In this document: positions 7,186-17,956 of the stretch, piece by piece | How positions within the stretch are numbered: position 1 is the first letter of the stretch | How the letters are laid out: every line of letters begins with the position of its first letter | Assembly: GCF_002240415.1 (NCBI RefSeq) | Contig: NZ_CP020028.1 | Span: forward strand, 3,125,501-3,189,500 | Length of the DNA: 64,000 nt | Direction of reading: 5' to 3' | From: Paenibacillus kribbensis | Lineage (GTDB): Bacteria; Bacillota; Bacilli; Paenibacillales; Paenibacillaceae | Translations under genes and position numbers: made by a program | Notes under the pieces: model-generated | The model's database searches: none | Told to the model about the DNA's origin: nothing | The model's input: the letters and a program-made list of their open reading frames with translations, nothing else

Positions 7186-7887
7186 ATGCATAACGGAACT
7201 ATTTTATTAGTCGATGATGAACCTGAAATTATTAAGCTCATGCAAATATATTTGGAAAATGAAGGATACCGACTGCTCATGGCACGGGACGGACTGGAAG
7301 CGCTGGAACTGGTCAGCCGGGAAACGATAGATGTGATGGTGCTTGATGTGATGATGCCCAACATGGACGGGATCGAAGCCTGCATGAAAATCAGGGAAAC
7401 CGAGCATTTTCCGATCATCATGCTGTCTGCAAAGGGACAAGACATGGACAAAATTACGGGGCTCAGCGTGGGAGCGGATGATTATGTCACCAAGCCGTTC
7501 AGTCCGCTGGAGCTGGTGGCACGCATCAAATCCCAGCTGCGCAGGGTACGGAAATATACCCACCCTTCCCCTGTGCAGGAGCATGAAATGATACTGGATG
7601 AGCTATCCATTAACTCTGCTACACATGAGGTTGCTCTCGCCGGAGAGTCGATTAAGCTGACACCTCGTGAATTCGCCATTGTTGAGCTTTTGGCTCGAAA
7701 CCGGGGTCAAGTACTCAGCATGGAGCAGATCTATGAGAAAGTATGGAAGGAGCAGTATTTGGAATCCAACAACACGCTGATGGTTCATGTTCGTAAAATT
7801 CGCGAGAAAATTGAGAATGATCCGAGGAAACCCAAATACCTGAAAACAGTGTGGGGCATCGGCTACAAAATGGAAAAATTCGATTAA
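7186..7887 (+). CDS. OmpR/PhoB-family response regulator
   Basis: 233 residues. The receiver domain (1-120) has the acidic pair D10-D11, phospho-acceptor D54 in VLDVMMPN, and the conserved Lys in VTKPFSP. A winged-helix DNA-binding domain fills about 130-230 (LTPREFAIVELLARN, then a VHVRKIREKIE recognition region). It acts in the cytoplasm as a phosphorylation-controlled transcription factor. The start at ATG 7186 follows AAAGGATG. The kinase gene begins 15 bases downstream, so the two form one operon. Overall look is VanR-like, but the signal and targets are unknown; no resistance or transport gene follows. Confidence 0.93.
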   Translation: MHNGTILLVDDEPEIIKLMQIYLENEGYRLLMARDGLEALELVSRETIDVMVLDVMMPNMDGIEACMKIRETEHFPIIMLSAKGQDMDKITGLSVGADDYVTKPFSPLELVARIKSQLRRVRKYTHPSPVQEHEMILDELSINSATHEVALAGESIKLTPREFAIVELLARNRGQVLSMEQIYEKVWKEQYLESNNTLMVHVRKIREKIENDPRKPKYLKTVWGIGYKMEKFD

Positions 7888-7902
7888 TGGAGGACTTGCA
7901 AC

Positions 7903-9009
7903 TTGAAGGCAAAACGATACGATACGCTGGGATGGAAGCTGGCAGCCCTTAGCCTTGCCGCCTTCACTTTAACCGGACTGATTTTGATGGTGTTTTATTA
8001 TGGAGCGTCATTGCTGTTATGGCTGAATCCTTCCCGTTCATTTTTTGGCACCCGGCTGATCCGCTGGACCGTAAATCACATTGGTTCCTCACTGATCATA
8101 CTGGTCGTTGGGCTGCCTTTATATATTTATTTCTTTTTCCTTTTTACCAAAAATACGATTGGCTATCTACGCGAGATTACGACAGGGATGCAGAAGTTCG
8201 CGGACGGAAATCTGTCCTATTCGATTCCGGTGTCTTCAGCGGATGAGCTGGCAACCTTGGCGAAAAATATGAACACCATGGCAGACAAGCTCCGTCTCTC
8301 TCTGGAAGAGGAGCGGGCTTCCGCCAAAGCCAAAAACGATCTGATCACCGGTGTATCCCACGATCTTCGCACACCGCTCACATCCGTGATCGGCTTTCTG
8401 GAGTATATTGAAACTGACCGCTACCGAGACGAAATTGAGCTGCGCTACTATGTGAACATTGCTTATGAAAAATCACTGACGCTCAAAAAGCTGATCGACG
8501 ACTTGTTTGAATATACGCGCGTAAGCGGTGGCAGTCTGCCACTAGAGCTGGAGCCTGTAGACCTCGGCAAATTGCTCACTCAGCTTGCTGAGGAATTTGT
8601 GCCGTCGCTGGAACAGGCGGACATGTCCTACCGGGTGCGGATCGTCGAGCCTGTCCGAATTTTGGCCGATCCGGACGAGTTGGTGCGTCTGTATGAAAAT
8701 TTATTTTCCAACGCGATTCGCTACGGAAAAGATGGCAAGCGTCTCGATATCACTGTAGGACGTGAAGGAGACGAGGCGGTCGTGATCTGCACCAATTACG
8801 GCGCTCCCATTCCGGCAGAAGACATCCCTCATTTATTTGAACGGTTTTACCGGGTGGACAAATCACGCTCCAAGGCAACCGGAGGCACCGGGCTGGGGCT
8901 TGCCATTACAAAAAGCATTACCGAGCTGCACGATGGCCGCATTTCGGTTAGGAGCAATCGCAGACAAACGGATTTTGAAACCCGTTTTCCACTCCATCAC
9001 GCTCGTTAA
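7903..9009 (+). CDS. Membrane sensor histidine kinase, partner of the upstream regulator
   Basis: 368 residues from a TTG start at 7903, 9 bases after GGAGG. Two membrane segments (about 12-35 and 60-82) enclose a short outer loop of about 25 residues. A HAMP domain (83-135) follows. The HisKA box has H153 in VSHDLRTPLTS, and the HATPase domain (about 240-365) shows N-box ENLFSNAIRYG, LFERFYRVD and a G-rich GGTGLGLAI. The tiny extracellular loop is typical of intramembrane-sensing kinases that react to membrane or cell-wall stress, here an inference. It ends before a shared terminator at 9083. Confidence 0.93.
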   Translation: MKAKRYDTLGWKLAALSLAAFTLTGLILMVFYYGASLLLWLNPSRSFFGTRLIRWTVNHIGSSLIILVVGLPLYIYFFFLFTKNTIGYLREITTGMQKFADGNLSYSIPVSSADELATLAKNMNTMADKLRLSLEEERASAKAKNDLITGVSHDLRTPLTSVIGFLEYIETDRYRDEIELRYYVNIAYEKSLTLKKLIDDLFEYTRVSGGSLPLELEPVDLGKLLTQLAEEFVPSLEQADMSYRVRIVEPVRILADPDELVRLYENLFSNAIRYGKDGKRLDITVGREGDEAVVICTNYGAPIPAEDIPHLFERFYRVDKSRSKATGGTGLGLAITKSITELHDGRISVRSNRRQTDFETRFPLHHAR

Positions 9010-9082
9010 CCAGCATACAACAGCCCTAGCCGATCAATAGCGTTCGTATCAGATTCGGCCCGCTTCCATTCTACTCCTGCAC

Positions 9083-9124
9083 ATCAAAAACAAACCAGCC
9101 ATAGATCGTATCTTTGGCCGGTTC
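9083..9124. terminator. Terminator between the kinase gene and bglH (convergent)
   Basis: AACCAGCCATAGAT pairs with ATCTTTGGCCGGTT around CGT. A T-rich stretch follows on the minus strand, serving the beta-glucoside operon, and the stem could also stop plus-strand transcripts. Confidence 0.75.
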
Positions 9125-9160
9125 GTTCCTGACTTTTACGGAATTAAGGATTATATCCCT

Positions 9161-10594
<1,434 letters not shown>

Positions 10595-10610
10595 TCATTT
10601 CCTCCCTTAT

Positions 10611-12500
10611 TTAATGTACTGTAAGCAAAACACTTTGCAAATCGACGGATTTTTGCCGTGTCTGGGTAACTTTTTGGTAAGCAGTGCTGTTGGTAACGAT
10701 GATCGGGGTGGTCAGGTCATAACCGGCTGCCTGGATTTTCGGAATATCAAATTCAAGCAGCAAATCGCCTCGTTCAATCCGTTGCCCTTGTTCTACATGC
10801 TTTGTGAAATAGTCGCCTTTCAGCTTAACCGTATCCAGTCCCACATGAATTAACAGGTCCAGATGGTTGTCTGAGGTGATGGCTACCGCATGGCCGGTTC
10901 GGAATACAAGCGAGACAACGCCGGACACTGGTGAATATACCTTTCCTTCGCTCGGCAGAATGGCTACACCTTGACCCATCGCTTCCGTAGAGAATGCCGG
11001 ATCATTCACTTGACTAAGCGGAACAATTTCGCCATTTATCGGTGCATAGACATTCTCGGTGATTGCGATTTGTCCAGATTCAGTCTGTAAGGCAGGCTCG
11101 GATTTTTCGGATTCCGTCTTTCCTGTCTCCGCATCCGTTGCCCCGTTGCCTTCATTAAAACCAAGAATATAAGTTAATACGGTCGTAACCACGAATGAAA
11201 CGATGATACTGATCAAATAAAAAGCGATGGTATTCGTAAAGAACGCCGGAATCGTTGTTATGGCCGGGAACACATAAGCAAGCACGGTCGCCTGGAAATG
11301 ACCGGCGATGGCCCCTCCGACCATTCCTCCGATGACAGCGGCAATCATCGGTCTTTTCAGTTTCACAGACAGGCCATAAACGATAGGCTCCGTAATACCG
11401 GCGAACAGTGAAGGGAAAATAGATGACAGTGCGTAAGCTTTCAGCTTTTTGTCCTTGGCTTTCAGAAAGACCCCAAGAGCGACACCGGATTGGGCGAAGG
11501 TCGCGGAAGCCATCATAGGCCGGATCGTATCAAACCCTTTGAGCGAAAGATTGTTGATCATCGCTGGTGCAATCCCCCAGTGTAAACCAAACATCACCAG
11601 GAAGGTCCAACCGCCTCCCAGAATAGCCCCGGTCAAGAGGCCGCTTTGCGTACTCAAAAATTCAATGCCATCAGCAATACCTTTACCGGTATACACTCCC
11701 AGCGGACCGATCACAATGGCCGTAAGCGGAACCATAATTAATAAGGAGACGAGCGGGACCATAAATAATTCAATACTTTTCGGGACCACCCGTTTCAGGA
11801 ATCGTTCCAGGTATGAATACAGCCAAATGGCTAGAATCGCAGGAATAATGGATGTCGTATAACTCATTAGGACGACGGGAATGTGGATAAAGGAAGCAAT
11901 GTCCCCTGTGTTCTCCATCAGCTTGGTAAAGTTAGGCTCTAGCAGAGCGGCCATAATGGCAGCAGATACGATAGGCTGGGTCTTGAACGTTCTTGAAGCT
12001 GAAAACGCTAGCATCAGTGGCAGGAAGAAAAATACGCCGTTGCCTGCGGCAGCAAGAATAGCATAGGTGCTGGAAGCACTGTCCAGCCACTCTAACTGCG
12101 TAAGGATAACCAGGATGGCTTTCAGCATCCCTGCACCAGCCAAAGCAGGTACAATCGGCTGGAAAATAGAGCTCATGACGGTAAAAGCACGACTGATGAA
12201 ATTACCTTCCTTTGCATCAGCCTCTTTCTTTTCATTGCCGCTTTTGACCTGAAGGTTATAATTCTTCGCAATCGTATCATAAACCTCGCTCACATGATTG
12301 CCGATCACTACCTGGTACTGCCCTCCGCTTTCGATCACGGAAATAACTCCATCGGAATTTTCCAAAGCCTGTTTGTTGGCTTTTTGCTTGTCCTTGAGTG
12401 TAAATCTCAGTCGGGTCATACAATGGTACAGATCACGGATATTTTCTTCTCCGCCTACATTCGTTACAATGAATTTCGCTAATTCATCATGTTTGCTCAT
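10611..12500 (-). CDS. bglP: Beta-glucoside PTS transporter, EIIBCA
   Basis: I choose ATG 12500 (MSKHDELAKF), 8 bases behind GGAGG; an upstream ATG at 12515 has no ribosome site. 629 residues. EIIB (about 1-80) carries the phosphorylated Cys in LYHCMTRLRF. EIIC (about 100-455) has some ten membrane segments and the IGPLGVYTGKG and GITEPIVYG loops. EIIA (about 485-625) carries the active His in LLIHVGLDTVKLKG. It imports and phosphorylates beta-glucosides and normally also phosphorylates and inhibits LicT when sugar is absent. A LicT-dependent terminator at 12533-12614 controls it. Confidence 0.94.
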   Translation of the reverse strand: MSKHDELAKFIVTNVGGEENIRDLYHCMTRLRFTLKDKQKANKQALENSDGVISVIESGGQYQVVIGNHVSEVYDTIAKNYNLQVKSGNEKKEADAKEGNFISRAFTVMSSIFQPIVPALAGAGMLKAILVILTQLEWLDSASSTYAILAAAGNGVFFFLPLMLAFSASRTFKTQPIVSAAIMAALLEPNFTKLMENTGDIASFIHIPVVLMSYTTSIIPAILAIWLYSYLERFLKRVVPKSIELFMVPLVSLLIMVPLTAIVIGPLGVYTGKGIADGIEFLSTQSGLLTGAILGGGWTFLVMFGLHWGIAPAMINNLSLKGFDTIRPMMASATFAQSGVALGVFLKAKDKKLKAYALSSIFPSLFAGITEPIVYGLSVKLKRPMIAAVIGGMVGGAIAGHFQATVLAYVFPAITTIPAFFTNTIAFYLISIIVSFVVTTVLTYILGFNEGNGATDAETGKTESEKSEPALQTESGQIAITENVYAPINGEIVPLSQVNDPAFSTEAMGQGVAILPSEGKVYSPVSGVVSLVFRTGHAVAITSDNHLDLLIHVGLDTVKLKGDYFTKHVEQGQRIERGDLLLEFDIPKIQAAGYDLTTPIIVTNSTAYQKVTQTRQKSVDLQSVLLTVH

Positions 12501-12532
12501 AAAGTCTGCCTCCAATGCTCTCTAGTTGATAT

Positions 12533-12590
12533 AAAAAAACCTGAGTAATCTCTGATACCAAAATGCATTTAGTATCGAAATCACTCAGGT
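12533..12590 (-). terminator. LicT-controlled terminator before bglP
   Basis: ACTCAGGT and ACCTGAGT arms with extra pairing (GATACTAAA/TTTGGTATC in the loop) are followed by a run of seven T on the minus strand. It overlaps the antiterminator element at 12584-12614, the usual mutually exclusive arrangement. Confidence 0.88.
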
Positions 12591-12614
12591 AATGCCCACG
12601 AATGGTAACACCCT
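12584..12614 (-). promoter_or_regulatory. RAT (ribonucleic antiterminator) for LicT, copy 1
   Basis: The minus strand reads GGGTGTTACCATTC then GTGGGCATTACCTGAGT. This agrees with the BglG/LicT target (GG-TGTTACT, then GGCA-AACC). It begins immediately after the licT stop at 12616. LicT binding would block formation of the hairpin at 12533-12590. Confidence 0.85.
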
Positions 12615-12615
12615 G

Positions 12616-13458
12616 TTAGTTTTCTGTTCGGTTGACCAATCTGGAAATGTGGATCATCAGATACATCATTTCATCATTGGTTAATTTCTGCTCAAACTGC
12701 TTATTCACGTAAACCCCTATTTTTTGTACGCATCTGTGCTCTTCCGGAAATTTAACTTTCAGGTCTTCGAACAGGTTCATGTACTGCGGGTCTGCCGATT
12801 CGTGGGCAAAAAGCCGCTGGGCAAAAAATTTAAGATGCGTTACAAATCGGTTGTAATTCCATGAATCTTCATCAAACTCGACATTAAAGTGGTATTTTAC
12901 AATATCCATAATATCCTTAATGACTTTTGACGTTTTTAGCGTCAGGTCAAGCTTCTGGTTATCCAGACGGGCGTTGACGAAATGCAGGGCAATAAACCCG
13001 GCTTCATTTTCATCGAACGTGATATTGATCTTGTTGCGAATCATCTCCAGCGCATGCTTCCCGATCGCGAATTCCTCGCGATAAAACCGCTTGATTTCCC
13101 ATAGAAACCGGTTTTCAATCGGGGTCCCCCGTTCATGTCGTTCAATGGCAAATGAAATATGGTCAATCAAGGCCAGGTATATATAATCACTAATGTCTCC
13201 AGCCAATCTCGGTCTGGCATACTCCACGATTTCATCCGCGATTTCAATACATTCCATCTTCACATCTTTCAGCAAATCCGCCAGCTTGGAGGATAAATCC
13301 TGAGTTTTGACGACAAACAGCTTGGTGATTTTCCGCTCATCGATGGTATCTCCCGGCTTCAGGTTGAATGCGATTCCATTCCCTGTCGCAATGACCTCTT
13401 GGGCGTTCTCTTCCTCTGCTAATACGACATTGTTGTTAAGCGCTTTCTTCAAAATCAT
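12616..13458 (-). CDS. licT: LicT/BglG-family transcription antiterminator
   Basis: 280 residues. The RNA-binding CAT domain (1-56) begins MILKKALNNNVVL. PRD1 (about 65-170) has conserved His in LIDHISF and ALHFVNA, and PRD2 (about 175-278) has them in VTHLKFF and MIHISRL. When beta-glucosides are present and EII is dephosphorylated, the protein dimerises on RAT RNA and prevents termination. Two such RAT/terminator pairs flank it, at 13527-13616 ahead of its own gene and 12533-12614 ahead of bglP, giving autogenous control. It is the first gene of the operon. Confidence 0.95.
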   Translation of the reverse strand: MILKKALNNNVVLAEEENAQEVIATGNGIAFNLKPGDTIDERKITKLFVVKTQDLSSKLADLLKDVKMECIEIADEIVEYARPRLAGDISDYIYLALIDHISFAIERHERGTPIENRFLWEIKRFYREEFAIGKHALEMIRNKINITFDENEAGFIALHFVNARLDNQKLDLTLKTSKVIKDIMDIVKYHFNVEFDEDSWNYNRFVTHLKFFAQRLFAHESADPQYMNLFEDLKVKFPEEHRCVQKIGVYVNKQFEQKLTNDEMMYLMIHISRLVNRTEN

Positions 13459-13526
13459 GCGACCACCTGCTTTTATTTACTGGAAGGCCATTTTTTAAAG
13501 AGACTCTGTTAAAAAATGTGCATACA

Positions 13527-13594
13527 CTAAAAAACCTGAACAGAATACCGCTTAATAGACGTTATCGCCCATTTACCGGAACTCCATTCAGGTT
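13527..13594 (-). terminator. LicT-controlled terminator in the licT leader
   Basis: AACCTGAA and TTCAGGTT arms close a long loop and are followed by a T-run on the minus strand. It overlaps RAT copy 2. Confidence 0.8.
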
Positions 13595-13616
13595 ATGCCT
13601 AAAATAGTAACACCCT
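13587..13616 (-). promoter_or_regulatory. RAT for LicT, copy 2
   Basis: The minus strand reads GGGTGTTACTATTTT then AGGCATAACCTGAA, an excellent match to the LicT target. Only the variable centre differs from copy 1. Confidence 0.85.
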
Positions 13617-13637
13617 GAAAATTATAAGATTCATTGT

Positions 13638-13651
13638 TGTAATCGTTTTCT
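13638..13651. promoter_or_regulatory. CcpA catabolite-response (cre) site
   Basis: TGTAATCGTTTTCT differs from the TGNAANCGNTNNCA consensus only at the last base. It lies at the start of the licT transcript, a position suited to a road-block by CcpA-HPr(Ser-P) when glucose is present. Confidence 0.65.
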
Positions 13652-13658
13652 TGGCTTC

Positions 13659-13688
13659 ATTATAATAGAGTTTCTTTTTTTCTGTCAA
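13659..13688 (-). promoter_or_regulatory. SigA promoter of licT-bglP-bglH
   Basis: The minus strand has TTGACA (13683-13688), an 18-base spacer and TATAAT (13659-13664): two perfect hexamers. The predicted start near 13652 gives a leader of about 190 bases that contains the cre site and RAT copy 2. Confidence 0.85.
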
Positions 13689-13697
13689 CCCTTTATT

Positions 13698-13728
13698 AAA
13701 AAAAGCCTTCCAGCCGCTTACTGCGGCT
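13698..13728 (-). terminator. Weak terminator at the 3' end of the EamA gene
   Basis: GCCGC-AGTAA-GCGGC overlaps the stop codon at 13718 and is followed by GGAAGGC and seven T. The stem is short and not adjacent to the T-run, so strength is uncertain. Confidence 0.4.
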
Positions 13729-14572
13729 TCGGAGCCCCTGAACGGTTCACAATCCAAATGCCTGCCAGTACTAAAAAAATGCCGAGCAAGGTAGCCGCTT
13801 TGAGTTCCTCGTGAAGAAAGATCCAGCCGGATACAACACCGATGATGGGAACCAGCAGAAGCGTAATAGAAGCTTTACTTGCTTCCATTCTGGTGAGAAT
13901 ATGGGTCCACAGCAGGAACGCAAGCGCAGACGCCACAATGCCGGAAAATAAAATATAAAAGATCGACGCTGCGCTAAAGTGCGGCTCCCAGCGTTCAAAC
14001 AACAGGGAATACAGTAGCAATCCGAGCGTACCGAACGCCATCTGCCAGGTCGTGAACTGTGTTTTATCGCAATGCTGGAGCTTGAGCTTGATAATCAGGT
14101 TCGAAAGTGCCCAAGCGATCGCTGAACTCAACCCAAGCAGCATAGCCCACAAATTGCCGCCCAAATGAATGTCCATAGCAAAAAATAGCCCCATGATCCC
14201 TGTAGCAATGCCAATCGTTTTGCGTGTATTCAGCCGCTCACCCGGAATCATAAAATGAGCCATAATAGATAAAAACAGCGGCATGCTGTACGTAAGCACA
14301 GAGGTTAAGCCAGCATTAATGTAGTTCAGTGATATCTGAATCGCAATATTAAAATAGGTTGTCTGGAGAATCCCGCAGAGTATAATCCATTTCATCGTGT
14401 GCCTGTCAGGATTCGGAACCCGTTTCCAAATGAGAATTCCGAACAGGAACAGCGTGCCTGTGAGAAACCGGAAAGCCGCAAATTGGACGGGTTCAAAGGC
14501 TCCGTTGCCCCATTTCATAATGACAAAATTAAAGCCCCAGATCAGGCATAAGAGCAGGCTCAAGCCTTTCAT
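13718..14572 (-). CDS. EamA/DMT-family transporter, ten membrane segments
   Basis: 284 residues forming two five-helix EamA repeats (about 1-135 and 145-280), the plan of the drug/metabolite transporter superfamily. ATG 14572 follows GGAGG by 10 bases. It starts 17 bases after the phospho-beta-glucosidase stop, so the two are probably co-transcribed. Known members move amino acids, sugars or metabolites across the membrane. The neighbour suggests export of an aglycone or sugar derivative, but the sequence does not show the substrate. Confidence 0.85.
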   Translation of the reverse strand: MKGLSLLLCLIWGFNFVIMKWGNGAFEPVQFAAFRFLTGTLFLFGILIWKRVPNPDRHTMKWIILCGILQTTYFNIAIQISLNYINAGLTSVLTYSMPLFLSIMAHFMIPGERLNTRKTIGIATGIMGLFFAMDIHLGGNLWAMLLGLSSAIAWALSNLIIKLKLQHCDKTQFTTWQMAFGTLGLLLYSLLFERWEPHFSAASIFYILFSGIVASALAFLLWTHILTRMEASKASITLLLVPIIGVVSGWIFLHEELKAATLLGIFLVLAGIWIVNRSGAPKPQ

Positions 14573-14589
14573 GCATCATACGCCTCCGT

Positions 14590-16110
<1,521 letters not shown>

Positions 16111-16132
16111 CTAGAGTGCATTCCGGATTGCT

Positions 16133-16147
16133 GCATACGCTTTATGC
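16133..16147. promoter_or_regulatory. Candidate operator between the GH1 gene and its LacI regulator
   Basis: GCATACGCTTTATGC is a palindrome (GCATA/TATGC) in the middle of the 155-base divergent region. The location is what a local LacI-family repressor would use. This is inferred from symmetry and position only. Confidence 0.35.
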
Positions 16148-16208
16148 TTTCATGCTACAATCTGGGATGCATTCCAGGTCAAGAACTAAATTTTTGGAGA
16201 TGAAGGTC

Positions 16209-17204
16209 ATGCACAATATAAAAAGAATTGCGGAAGTTGCGGGGGTATCGACAAGTACCGTGTCTCGGGTGCTGAATCATCATCCTTATGTCAGTGAAGT
16301 TACGCGGACGAGGGTGATGGAAGTCATTCAGGAACTGGATTATATTCCGAATATTAATGCGGTGCAGCTGAAAGTAGGCCGTACCAAGGTGATCGGGATC
16401 ATGACCCCAACGATTAACAATTATTACATGCAAATTATCAAGGGAGTATCCAATGCGGGTAAAGAGCAGGATTATCAGGTCCTGATCTACCAGACGGAGG
16501 AAAATCGGGATTTGGAAAGCGCGGCGTTAGAGCTTTTGAGGCAGAAAAAAGTGGACGGGATTGTCATTTTACGGCGTATGCTGGATTGGTCTGCTGTGAG
16601 GCATTATACCAAATATGGGCCGATTGTGACCTGTGAGCCATTAAAAAATAAAGAGATTTCATCCATTTACCTCGACCATTATGAAGGATTTCGGATCGGA
16701 TTGGAACATTTGGTCGAGTTGGGATTTGAAAAAATCGCCTGCACCATAGGCAGAAAAAACAGCGTCAACAGCCAAAGAAGACTCCAAGCCTATTATGACC
16801 TGCTAGCGGCAAGGAAGCTGCCAGTGAATGAGGAATGGCTGCTCAGCGGGATCCATACGGTACAGGACGGAATGCGGGCGTTCGCCAAGCTGGAATCGTT
16901 AAAGGAACGTCCGCATGCCATCATGACCACCAACGATCTTGTGGCATGCGGTATAATCTCAGCCGCCCGCAGTAAAGGCTGGAATGTTCCCGGGGATTTG
17001 GCGGTGGTCGGTTTTGAAGCTGACGAAAGTCAGGTAGCCGACGCCATGGGGCTGACCAATATTACGAACCCGTTGCAGCAAATCGGACAGGAAATGTTCC
17101 GTACGCTGCATCGACAGTTGAACGGCCAGCCGCTGGAGCCTGCCCCACTCTCTTTTGAATTGAAGGTTCGCCAGTCTACCATGCTAATTCCACCTACAAA
17201 CTAA
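16209..17204 (+). CDS. LacI-family transcriptional regulator
   Basis: The start is ATG 16209 (MHNIKRIAEVAGVS), after GGAGATGAAGG; ATGs farther upstream lack ribosome sites and would precede the HTH. 331 residues: LacI HTH at 1-48 with the hinge (YIPNINAVQL), then a periplasmic-binding-protein-like effector domain to the end (VGFEADESQVADAMG). It is divergent from the second phospho-beta-glucosidase and probably represses it in the absence of a sugar phosphate or glucoside. Its stop overlaps the lutC stop (CTAA at 17201-17204), a tail-to-tail arrangement with no terminator between. Confidence 0.9.
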   Translation: MHNIKRIAEVAGVSTSTVSRVLNHHPYVSEVTRTRVMEVIQELDYIPNINAVQLKVGRTKVIGIMTPTINNYYMQIIKGVSNAGKEQDYQVLIYQTEENRDLESAALELLRQKKVDGIVILRRMLDWSAVRHYTKYGPIVTCEPLKNKEISSIYLDHYEGFRIGLEHLVELGFEKIACTIGRKNSVNSQRRLQAYYDLLAARKLPVNEEWLLSGIHTVQDGMRAFAKLESLKERPHAIMTTNDLVACGIISAARSKGWNVPGDLAVVGFEADESQVADAMGLTNITNPLQQIGQEMFRTLHRQLNGQPLEPAPLSFELKVRQSTMLIPPTN

Positions 17205-17956
17205 CCCAATAACAGCGTATAGACGATGCCGGGTCCATGTACGCCAATCGTCAGATCATTTTCAATATCCGACGAGCGGCTGGGTCCGGTAATAAAATGA
17301 ATGCCTGCGGGCAATTGCTCGCGCCCGGCTTCGTCAAAACGGCCTAAAATCTCGCCCAGTCGCGTTCGCAGACGCTCCACTGGCAGGAGAATGATCAGCA
17401 CGGTCGGCAGCAAGCTGACCGAGCGGCCCTTCTCCGGCGAGGATAGCACCGCTACTGAGCCGGTGTAAGCGGCGGCCTCATCGGCCATGACGAGGCCGAT
17501 ATCCGCCTCGGCGGCGCGCGCCTTCCAGTCTTCGGCCGGATCGGTGTTCCACACCGACAGCCGGACTTCCGGCAGCGCCGCTTCCAGCTGGAGCGCATCC
17601 AGGTCCGGCTCATTCTGCCGGACGATATAGGCCGCTCCCAGTTCGCGCGCCTTGCGCGCGATCCAGTCTGCCGAATGCTCCAGACTCGGCAGACGCACGA
17701 CATGCCCGCCAACACTTGTAAAGTTGGCGGTGAACTCTTCGATGCGCTGCTCCGCGCTCCAATCGAATTCGTGCCAAAAATCAGGCGCGCCGCGGAACGG
17801 CTGCATGGGCGGCTGGGTCTGTCGCGGACGGTTGAGCCGCGACGCGATGCCATCCATGAAGCGTGCCTGTTTGGCGCGCGATTCGGCTTCCCGTTGGCGG
17901 AGCCATGCTTCGTGGCTCAACTTCGCCTGTGCAGAAGAATGACGCTGTTCACTCAT
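17201..17956 (-). CDS. lutC: Lactate utilisation protein LutC (LUD domain)
   Basis: ATG 17956 (MSEQRHSSAQ) follows AAAGGAGG. 251 residues, near the usual 240. The LUD domain fills about 80-250, including the closing GPSRSSDIENDLTIGVHGPG segment that marks LutC. It belongs to the LutABC iron-sulphur complex that oxidises L-lactate to pyruvate. Its first bases overlap the end of lutB (8 bases), so translation is probably coupled. The central part (17400-17900) is markedly GC-rich compared with the neighbouring genes. Confidence 0.92.
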   Translation of the reverse strand: MSEQRHSSAQAKLSHEAWLRQREAESRAKQARFMDGIASRLNRPRQTQPPMQPFRGAPDFWHEFDWSAEQRIEEFTANFTSVGGHVVRLPSLEHSADWIARKARELGAAYIVRQNEPDLDALQLEAALPEVRLSVWNTDPAEDWKARAAEADIGLVMADEAAAYTGSVAVLSSPEKGRSVSLLPTVLIILLPVERLRTRLGEILGRFDEAGREQLPAGIHFITGPSRSSDIENDLTIGVHGPGIVYTLLLG

